64,000 nt of DNA from Plantago ovata (lineage: Eukaryota; Streptophyta; Magnoliopsida; Lamiales; Plantaginaceae), in assembly GCA_028274465.1 (NCBI GenBank), contig CM051456.1, positions 64,962,753 to 65,026,752 on the forward strand, in the 5' to 3' direction. Of this stretch, positions 56,086 to 64,000 are shown in pieces. Positions within the stretch are counted from its first letter, which is position 1; the number at the start of each line of letters is the position of its first letter. A model generated the notes under the pieces. It did not search any database, was not told the origin of the DNA, and worked only from the letters and a program-made list of their open reading frames with translations. Both the position numbers and the translations under genes were made by a program.

Positions 56086-57483
56086 GGGGGGGGGGGGGGT
56101 GTTATGTGAACTTTGATGTTAGTTGTGTCTGGCTTATTGGTGTTGAGTATTGTATCTTGCATTTTGTTTGCACGTTTACCGCTTTCTTAGGATTTAGTTT
56201 GCATTCATCCTTAGTATAGTTTTGCATGATTTTTGTGTGGAGTTTATTGCCAAATATTTTAAAATTGTTTATTGTATAGACTAAGTGTTTATGACCATTT
56301 CCCATGCATTGCATCTCTATGGAATAGTTTGAGGTTTGTCTCGCTTGGCTTATCATATTTGTATGTGCACTAGTTAAACATGGTAGTCTCGACATCACTA
56401 TGTGGTGTTTTCTCTAATGCGGTTCGCGAAGGCCTTATAAAATGTTGCATGTTAGAGTCTTTGGTTGTATTCCCGTGTAATTATGTACGTAAGAGACAAC
56501 AAGTTCACCTTGCTTATTGAGATTGCTAAATGCCTAGGAAGGAGGTAGAGTGAGGTGTGTGATCCTTTGTTGAAACCTATTCTAACGAATAGGTTTGGGA
56601 GGGGGTTACTATCATTATGACTTGTTTTTCGTCTTTGTGAGTCATGTTGAGTTCGTTTTTATTTTTCCTTATGAGTTTGTCCTCCAACCTATTGTTTCGA
56701 ATAGGTTTGGGGAGGACGTTGTAGTGTCGTTATTTCCTTTCATTGTAGTTTCATTGTGCTACTGCTGGCTATATAAAAAAAAAAAAGAAAAAAAAAAAAT
56801 TCCAGAATCTGGAAAAAAGAAAAACAAGGAAAAAAAAGAAAAAAAGAAGAAAAAAGAATAAGACCCAAAAAAGCAAAAGAAGGGTCCAAGCAAGCCAAAA
56901 GCAGTTTTAGCAAAGTGTTGCATTATTTTTTCAGCTTTTGTAATAGTTCGTAATCGAGTTGTATATTCTATCTTTTGTTCCGTGTCTTATGTTCTAGACC
57001 ACCCTCGTCCTGCCATTCAGGAAGTGGTGAATAGTCTTTGCTTTGAGAGTTGGGTAGAATAGGGGAGTGTTGTCTACTAGGGAACCCTCCTTCATTTGAT
57101 GAGAGCCAATATTGGTTCAACCACTCTTGAGGGAAAGTCTCGACTTGGTGAACAGTAGTAAGTCCTCAGTTTCATAGGCACGGGGCAACCATTTGTATTC
57201 TAACATGTTTCATTGCGTCGTCACTGACCAGCTCCAGGTAGAGAATGTTACGAGAGACTCTCTTGTTTAACAAAGTGCATATGTGAATATGTATAGGTTC
57301 AATCGAGACATTCTTCAACCTACTTCCATGTTATGATTTGTATGGTCTTTGTTTTGAAGCATTTGGTAGATTCAATCGATTATTTCTTCTTGTATGGCAT
57401 GAGACTCCTCTTTGTGTTGCATGTAGGTTGCATAGAGTCTAGGTAGTTGCTTGAGGACAAGAAAAGGTTCGGTTTGTGGAGTT
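56086..57483 (+). other. 3' UTR of B
   Basis: Starts with a run of 14 G (A has 12 G at 50404-50415), then follows the A 3' UTR, with the hairpin pair at 56573-56596 and 56686-56707, a purine-rich tract (56775-56880) and a weaker PPT (GGTTTGTGGAGTT). It lacks the 70-bp tandem repeat. Confidence 0.8.
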
Positions 57484-58761
57484 TGATGACAGTGTTTTTT
57501 ACACTATCATTCGAGTCTTTTTTCACCAATTTAGCTATCCTCTTTCATGCATTTTAGTGCATTTTGTTAGAATAGTGTCACGTTTCCATTTCTTTTGTTC
57601 TTTTTAGGTTTTAGGTGGAAATCGTGTTTTTGGATGTAATTCATGGCGAAACAATGATGTTTTGGTGCAACGAGATCACCCGTGGTGTGTCAAGGAGTTC
57701 CGAGACAAGTTTCAAGGCCACGAGATCAAGTTCGGAGCTCAAAACCGTGCAAAGGGCCGAACTCGAGGATCCAAAGGAAGAATTCCGCACGGGAAGCATT
57801 CTGCCCGTGCGAGGCGGACCGCCGCGTGGCGGGCGCACCGCCGCGGAGCTTCCGACAGCTCTATATATATATCCCAAAATCTGCGATTTTAGATATCTCT
57901 TTTCATATTTTTCCAGACATAAACCCTAGAGCTTGTTCTGGGGATATTTTCTCTTAGATTCTTTGTAACTTAGCGATTTTGGAGCTAGAGGAGAGATTTG
58001 GACACCGTTTAATCTCACCTTGCTAGATCTTTGTGAGTTTTAGCCATTCACCGGAGATTGACAACCTTTGGTGGTAACCTTGTATCTCACAATTCTGCTA
58101 TTTATCTTTGAATTAAACATGTTTTCTTTCATTATTGCTTCGATTATGATTGTTTATCGTGTTATTGATACGAGTAGCTAAGCATCTAGTTGGTGATAGT
58201 ATGTGAATTCGTAGCTAGGGTTCGTATTATGCATGATTGAGTTTCTGAGTCTTTTACTTGTTTAATTATCTTAATTCGATTCTTTGATCCGACTAAGCCA
58301 TATATCTTCGTAGAAAGGTGTTAGAAACACTAGGACAATTCAAGATCATCGATTCAATTATATATAATTTGCAAGTACTGCTTGAACTAAGATTGACAAC
58401 CTTAGCCAAGTATTAGTATAGATAGGAAGCTTTCAAAATACACGTCTGCAAACCTGTCTTTGGTGTTTGTAAATCGAATTACTTTTAAGACAGTACGAGT
58501 TGCACTTTCATGCATAATTAGAACTTGATGCTTAGAACGAGCATACTATCACCAGCTTTCTCCATATCTTGTTAAGTAGAGTTAATATAAATTTGTTTTC
58601 AGAAATTATATATAGTTATTTAGTTAAAGCTAGTTTAGTCCCTAGAGATCGACACTCGAGGTGATCTTACCTCTGCACTACGTGTTTTTTGTAGTTGTGA
58701 GTTTCCCTTTGGCTTAAAACAAATTTATTTGATTGTTCGAGTTTGACAATCTCGTTCATCA
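57484..58761 (+). repeat. 3' LTR of B
   Basis: TGATGACAG to CGTTCATCA. It is very close to the B 5' LTR outside the GC array, indicating a fairly recent insertion. Confidence 0.95.
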
Positions 58762-58766
58762 TCATC

Positions 58767-58861
58767 TTACCTCTGCACTACGTCTTTTGTGTAGTTGTGA
58801 GTTGCCCTTTGGCTTAAAACAAATTTATTTGATTGTTCGAGTCTGACAATCTCGTTCATCA
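58767..58861 (+). repeat. 3' LTR of A, last 95 bp
   Basis: TTACCTCTGCACTACG to GTTCATCA. It looks like a tandem copy of the B LTR end, but the TCATC duplication shows that it is the displaced end of the A LTR. Confidence 0.95.
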
Positions 58862-58866
58862 CATAG

Positions 58867-59425
58867 TCCGTGACCGCAAAATTCAAATCCCAGCAAGCTA
58901 TGCTAACACACCGGCGTGCCGAATGCTCTATAGCTTGGAGGGGCGAAGGAACTGGAAGTGGTACACCTCCAACCGGTTCAAGGGGTACAATGTATCGCTA
59001 CTTCAAGAGTTCTATATAGGATACACAGACCGTGCGGACATGGGGGGCATCCCAGTATGGAACACACTAGTGCCGTGGACGCCCTAGATGATTTCAGACT
59101 TCATCCACTTAGGGGAATGGGAGTTCACCGGGAGTGCACACGTATATAGGTACTCGAGGGCAGGCCGGGTGATTGACGATAGCGTCACACAGGTGATCTG
59201 CAACAGGGATTATGTGTACCCATATGGCAATAGACCGGAGAGACTAGACAGAAAGGACCTCAACCTTGAGGCTAGGACGGCTATGAAGTTCATCATGGCC
59301 AATCTCATTCCTCGTACCAATGATACTTCGATTCAGCCATGGTATGCAGAGCTTATCTACTGTCTTTTGGGTGAACATAATATTGACATCGGCAACATCA
59401 TCTATGAAGAGTACGAGAGGCATTG
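58867..59425 (+). pseudogene. ORF2 of element C, main part
   Basis: Continues ORF2 after element A: VRDRKIQIPASYANTP, GRRNWKWYTSNRFKGYNV, LLQEFYIGYTD, then after TAG (59085-59087) the same frame gives ISDFIHLGEWEFTG and LNLEARTAMKFIMANLIPRT. The last part aligns with LTFEARMMLKFVQANLIPST of element I ORF2. It is cut by E2 after IIYEEYERH. Confidence 0.85.
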
Positions 59426-60995
59426 TGTTTGGAAAATTGTAATTTTGATGAGCAATTAACCATGCTAAATTAAGGAAAGTCCAGTAACTAGTACTCTTAA
59501 GGTCCATAGGATTTTAGAATTTTAGAGGACATTGTAAAAGAGGAACGTTTGCTGAAGACTTAGAGTAGGTGCTAGATAGGTGTGTTTTTTCCGCTTATGA
59601 TGTATCTTGTTTTCTGAAAAGAAAAACAACCTATTGAAGCATTTGCTGATAATGTACTTTGTTTACACAAACAAACTATTGAAGCATTTAGAACCGTTCA
59701 GAAACTTGAAGAATTCGAAGACTGAAGACTAGAAAATTTCTGAAGACTGGTATCTACGAAGGCACATGTTACTCAGAAAGTGGAAACTTCAGCAACAGCT
59801 TGCATAAGTGAAAATCTAAACGACAGAGTAGGTTGTGCTTGCTGAAACTGAGACTCACCACTTGCTGAAAAACATATGTGACCTCCTTGCTGAAAGTAAT
59901 TGCATTTGCGCTCCAACGTTCTTGTTTGAGTCTCATTCAAATGAACATTAAATGCAAAGCATGCACGCGAAGGACATGAAGACTAGAAGACAAATAAAGG
60001 ACGCTGCTGAAAGTACAAAAGCAAAATACTGACATCTTAAGGAACAAAGCCTTAGAATTTGAAATTCAAATGGCTCCCTTGATTCACTATAAATAGAGGT
60101 TATCCGGCAAAGAGTTGAAGTGTGTCAACAACGTGATCAAACTCTCACTTGTGCTTAAACTCACATACCCTTCAAACACTCTTTACTGCCATTGATCCGT
60201 TCCAAGACTTAAAGCTTGAAAAAGCTACTCGTGAAGAAGTAGAACATAGTCGGCTAAGAAATTAGTTAAGTGTTCTTTCTTTCGAACGAGAACAAGTCTT
60301 GACACCAGAAACATTCAAACTTGTTTACTACAAAGTATTCAAAGTTTTGTTTCTTAGATTACTTGTTGTAGCTGAATAAGTTATAATCAAGTTATCTCAT
60401 CCCAAACCTCTCTAATTGAAAATACACCCTTTTAGGCGTGACATTCAGAGGGAACTTAATCGAGCATAGTGTTGTTGATTAAAAGTCCCAAGTTTGGTGG
60501 AGAACAAGGTTTCGTTCTCTAAGTTAGGTTGGAAATGAAGAAAGTGTGCTTTGGTTTCTGTTGAATCGCTCTAGATAGGTGTTGTAAGGAACCTCAAACT
60601 TGTCTTAGTGGATTCAGTCCTAGAAAGGACAAAGTGGATTAGTTGAGAGATTACGCCACTCTCAGATACCACTATAAAAGTGTTTGTGTGATTTACTTAC
60701 TTCATTTAGTTTTCAGTAAAGCATATCTATCTGTACACAGTCACTCTGTTCACTTGCTGAAACTATCACTTACTGACAAAGCACTTATTGTATCAAAGAC
60801 TTCCGCTCTCTGATTTTAAGTATTAGCAAAACTCGTTACGGAAAAGTAACTTGCGCTTGCTGAGAAAGTTAAGTATCAGCAAACTCATTACTGAAAAGTA
60901 ATAAGTCCTTTTTGAGAAAGTTTTTAAACGACGAAAGTTTGAAAAGACTATTCACCCCCCCTCTAGTCTTTTCTTGTTGTTTAAAGGGACCAAAA
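59426..60995 (+). repeat. 5' LTR of E2
   Basis: 1570 bp, starting TGTTTGGAAAATTG and ending GGGACCAAAA (E1 ends CCAACA, so the terminal CA is mutated). It contains hairpins GTTAC-GGAAAA-GTAAC and ATTAC-TGAAAA-GTAAT near its end. Confidence 0.85.
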
Positions 60996-60997
60996 AG

Positions 60998-61010
60998 TGG
61001 TATCAGAGCT
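60998..61010 (+). other. Primer-binding site of E2, initiator tRNA-Met type
   Basis: TGGTATCAGAGCT two bases after the LTR end. Confidence 0.9.
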
Positions 61011-61106
61011 GGAGGTTCTTTAACCTTCAACACTGAACCTAGATCCCCTTAGGTGCTTCCGTAAATCACTCTAACTTGATCAGTTTGGTAGTCTTTTGCT
61101 GACAGG

Positions 61107-63519
61107 ATGTCTTTAGGAGACGCTCCCTTGCTGAAGCTGGAAACCTACGAAAAATGGCGAAACAACATGATGCTACATCTTGAGGCCATTAGTGACGATA
61201 TGGTTACTGTCATTAATGATGGACCTATCAAGGTCACTAAGGTTGAGAGAAGCTTTCCTCACAAAACCACAGAAGCTGGAAAGGAAACTATCTTAGGCGA
61301 ACCAGTTGATACTGTCGTTCCAAAACCAAGAGAGGAATGGACTTCCGACGAAGCCAAGACATTCCATCTTGATGGCCAAGCAAGAAACATCATCATTCGA
61401 TCAACTCCGGATACTATACAGTGCAAACTGTGGGGTGCCAAAACTGCTAAGGAAGCTTGGAAAATGGTTCAAGATCTTTGTGTTGGATGTGACAAAACCA
61501 AGCAAAACAAACTCGAAGTGCTGAAGTTAAAGTTCCAGAACTTTAAACAAGGTACAAATGAGTCACTGGAAGACTTCGACTTCAGATTCACAACTCTAGT
61601 TAGTGAGATGGCCGCCTTGGGAGTTGGAAATCTTTACTCAGATTCTGAGAAGGTGAAAACCATCATCAGAAGTCTGAACCAAGAATGGATCCACACTCTA
61701 CTACAATCAAGGAATGCCAGACATCACACCTACAGAGTTGTTTTCTCATCTTGCTACTGTCAACTACGAGACAAAGCAAAGAGAAAATGTGTTTGCTGAA
61801 AAATCGCAAAACATTGCTCTTGCTGCAAAGCCGTCATCTTCTGAAAAGAAGAATGATAAAGAGCCTGCTGATGAAAATGCTTTAGTTGTTAAAAACATGA
61901 AGAAATTCATCAGTAAGGAACTTGAAAGGCGAAAAGCAAAAGAGAAGCTGAAAAAGCATCTTGGTAACAACTACCATAAGTACAAGAATGAGGCTAGCTC
62001 GCTGAACAAGCAAGCTCAGCAAGCAAACTCATCGGAAGAACCAGCAGTTGGAAACGAACTCTGTTTTTACTGCAAAAAGCCTGGACACTTCAAAGCAAAT
62101 TGTCCGTTGCTGAAAGGCAAATCTGCTGAAAAGAAGAAGAAGTTCAAAAGAGCTTTTATTGCAGAAGAAAAGAAGAAGCTTCAAGCAAAAATCGATGCGT
62201 TGTGCATTGATACTAGCTCCGAAGACAGTAAGGAAGAAAGCTCAGACACTGACGATGAAGAAGCCACTCTTGACGTAGAGATTGGCAAGGAAGTTTGTGG
62301 AATAGTCATGGAAGCTTATCCAGATGTGTCAAACTACGAGTTCTGCCTCATGGCCAGTCAGGTAAACAGTCCTACCTCTGACTCAGACTCAGAAAGTGAA
62401 GACGAGATTGACCTTGACAAGATTCAACGTAAAATCGAAAGATTTGAGAAAACTCTGAGCAAACAGCAAGAAAAACTACAGAATGCTGAGACTCTGACCA
62501 AGCAGACTACTGAAAAGTATGTCTTGCTGAAGGAAGAGACAGAGAAGAAAGATGCTGAAATAGTGCATCTTAAGAAGTTGATTGCTGAAGTTACAGAGAA
62601 GAATTCTCAAATGGCAATAGAATTGGAAGAATATCCGTCCTCAATTCTAAAGTTACTCGCTGAAATCCAAGAAATGAAAAAGATGAAAATCAATTTCAAA
62701 TCTTATGCTGATGCAAGTAATACGCTGACGGAACTTAACTCTTATCTGAGAGACCCATCTCAGAAAGAAGGTTTAGGTGCAACGTATGAAGGTCATGACG
62801 TAATAATCTTGAGTAAAGATAAATCACCAATTTCCTTCGTACGTGCTACTGATAGTGGTCAACCAGAACTCTATCAGTTTGGTCAATCTAAGGTTGCTGA
62901 AAAATGCAATCAAGTACCTACGACCGTAAAGCCCGCTGTTGCTACTCAAAGTAACAAGACTTTAAAAGGAAAACAGGTTGCTAAAAAGCAAACTGGAAAG
63001 AAAAAGGATGTTGTAAAGCATTCCGCCAAACAAGTTGCTGAAAAGATATTTGTTAAGCCAAAAGGCAAGATTACGAAAAGTAATCAGAAGACCTTTGCTG
63101 ACAAACTTGAATCAAGTAAGGTTGCTGAGACAAAAGCTCAGCATTCTCCGAAAAGTGGACTCGGTTTTAAAACCAAGCAAAGTCAACTTTTTCACGAGTA
63201 TAAGCAAAGTCAGCAAAGATACTTCAAAGAGATGAACAAAACAAAGCCTAAGAGTTCTGACAAGACTCAAAATGCTAGGGCTAGAAGGAACCTTGCAAGA
63301 AAAGAACTTACTGAAAAGTATGTTCAGCAAAAAGGTCAACCGAGCAAGACACCACATCAGAAAGTAGATTTGATCAGCACGAATCAAAAGTCTTTCGGCT
63401 CAAAACCTCCTAGTTCCTCAGCAAGTAGAAAACAAGTCAAAGTTGAAAAACTTAAGACTTGGGTTTCCACTGGACGCATTCTTGAACATGTTAATGGACA
63501 TCCAATATTGGATAGTTAA
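61107..63519 (+). pseudogene. Gag of E2
   Basis: Starts MSLGDAPLLKLETYEKWRNN with the start codon that E1 lacks. An 8-bp loss near 61700 (relative to E1) shifts the frame between NQEWIHT and MPDITPTELF; both halves are otherwise open. The zinc knuckle is intact (CFYCKKPGHFKANC). A Glu/Lys-rich coiled coil (RKIERFEKTLSKQQEKLQ) and a basic C-terminal third follow, ending HVNGHPILDS. Confidence 0.85.
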
Positions 63520-63540
63520 CTTGTTTGCTCTTGACTGTGC

Positions 63541-64000
63541 AGACTTCAGCCACGGAGACAAACGATGCAATCTGGCACTTTGACAGTGGTTGTGGAAAGC
63601 ACATGACGGACAACAAGAATAACCTTATAAACTATAGACGGTGGTCTAAAGGTCCAACAATAAGGTTTTCTGGTGGAGGCTCTGGTTCTACAAAAGGCTA
63701 CGATGACGTGAAGTTAGGATGCATTACCATTACGGGAGTTCTTTATGTCAAAAATCTTAAGTTTAACCTTTTTAGCATGAGTCAATTTGCTGATAAAGGA
63801 TACTTCATCAAAATCGAAAGTGATGAATGTAAACTTATAGACTTTGAGACAAAGAAGGTTATTATGGTTGCTAGAAGATCAGGAGGCTTGTACACCGTAG
63901 ATTGGTCTTCAGCAATCGTTGAAAAATGCCTTGTCTCAGATCACGATTGCCTTGCTGAAAAAGCATGGTTATGGAATAAACGAACAAGTCACCTAAACTT
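63541..64000 (+). CDS. Start of E2 pol: protease and GAG-pre-integrase, partial
   Basis: The frame overlaps the gag end in another phase and reads TNDAIWHFDSGCGKHMTDN (protease active site DSG), then LGCITITGVLYVKNLKFNLF and the pre-integrase region to the window edge (AWLWNKRTSHLN). No stop is seen here, whereas E1 has TGA at the equivalent of GSGS. Confidence 0.85.

Larger units (their letters stand above)
52910..58761 (+). mobile_element. Element B, gag-only Athila derivative nested in the A 3' LTR
   Basis: It has two LTRs, PBS, gag and a 3' UTR like A, but no protease, RT, RNase H or integrase. The insertion is marked by the exact TCATC duplication. At 5852 bp it is a TR-GAG or LARD-like non-autonomous form. 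Confidence 0.95.
43129..58861 (+). mobile_element. Athila-like element A, nested in C and carrying B
   Basis: Complete LTR to LTR. It is flanked by the exact 5-bp duplication CATAG (43124-43128 and 58862-58866). Its 3' LTR is split by element B. Internal order is PBS, gag-protease, RT, RNase H, integrase, 3' UTR with hairpin arrays, PPT. Coding lesions: CGA to TGA in gag, a frameshift before RT, TAG in RT, an 89-bp deletion in integrase, and TAA before the integrase C-terminal domain. Confidence 0.95.
59426..64000 (+). mobile_element. Sirevirus-like Copia element E2, 5' part
   Basis: 5' LTR, PBS, gag and the start of pol, in the opposite orientation to E1 and closely related to it. It is inserted in C ORF2; the five bases before it are CATTG. 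The 3' end lies outside the window. Confidence 0.9.

Noticed and set aside
58660-58861. Tandem duplication of about 100 bp at the LTR end
   Set aside because: Explained by B inserting in the A LTR and leaving the displaced LTR end next to its own.
58833-59459. Host gene interrupted by transposons
   Set aside because: The coding matches are to ORF2 of element I, so this is element C; the apparent N and C termini are LTR sequence of A and E2.

Overview
The window is a block of plant nuclear DNA made almost entirely of nested transposable elements. I found no ordinary host gene. The organism is a flowering plant, most likely a eudicot. The evidence is Ty3/Gypsy elements of the Athila type (primer-binding site matching tRNA-Asp), Ty1/Copia elements of the Sirevirus type and of a second Copia type (primer-binding sites matching initiator tRNA-Met), a CACTA (En/Spm) DNA transposon, A/T-rich spacers and plant-type introns. 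Species cannot be read from the sequence. One 100-N assembly gap lies at 15129-15228.

Layout. (1) 1-6639, minus: a Gypsy element I with LTR, PBS, gag-protease and a second ORF (ORF2) but no reverse transcriptase. It is inserted in (2) 6640-7761, minus: a Copia RT fragment H. (3) 7762-15128, minus: a larger Copia element G with 3' LTR, PPT, broken pol, gag and a long leader, cut by the gap. (4) 15229-28873, minus: a Sirevirus-like Copia element E1 with 5' LTR, gag, pol and, in the env position, a long gene that has its own TATA box and apparent introns. (5) 28874-32039: an Athila-type LTR fragment, a TA microsatellite and the 5' end of another G-type Copia element F. (6) 32040-38126, plus: a decayed Athila pol (D) split by a CACTA element J (32889-36601). 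(7) 38127-40325: an LTR-like remnant. (8) 40326-43128 and 58862-59425, plus: a Gypsy element C of the same gag-pro plus ORF2 design as I, split by Athila-like element A (43129-58861), which itself carries element B (52910-58761) inside its 3' LTR. (9) 59426-64000, plus: a second Sirevirus copy E2, inserted in ORF2 of C and running off the window.

The nesting order is fixed by exact target-site duplications: CATAG around A, TCATC around B, and AGG around the CACTA element. Elements I and C carry gag and protease but no RT or integrase. They share LTR ends (TGATGA...TCATCA in I) and the PBS type with A and B, so they could be mobilised in trans by A-type elements. Element B is an internally deleted, gag-only derivative of A.

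The most unusual feature is the recurrence of short hairpin arrays whose stems change while pairing is kept. They occur in I (GCG-NNN-CGC palindromes), in A/B/C (GGCGGTCCGCC-type arrays in the LTR, inside gag and in the 3' UTR), in the G leader (four hairpins with loop YGCCGCCTA) and in E1 (eight hairpins with a 7-nt loop close to TGCCTGT, between pol and the env-position gene). All coordinates and comparisons were made by eye.
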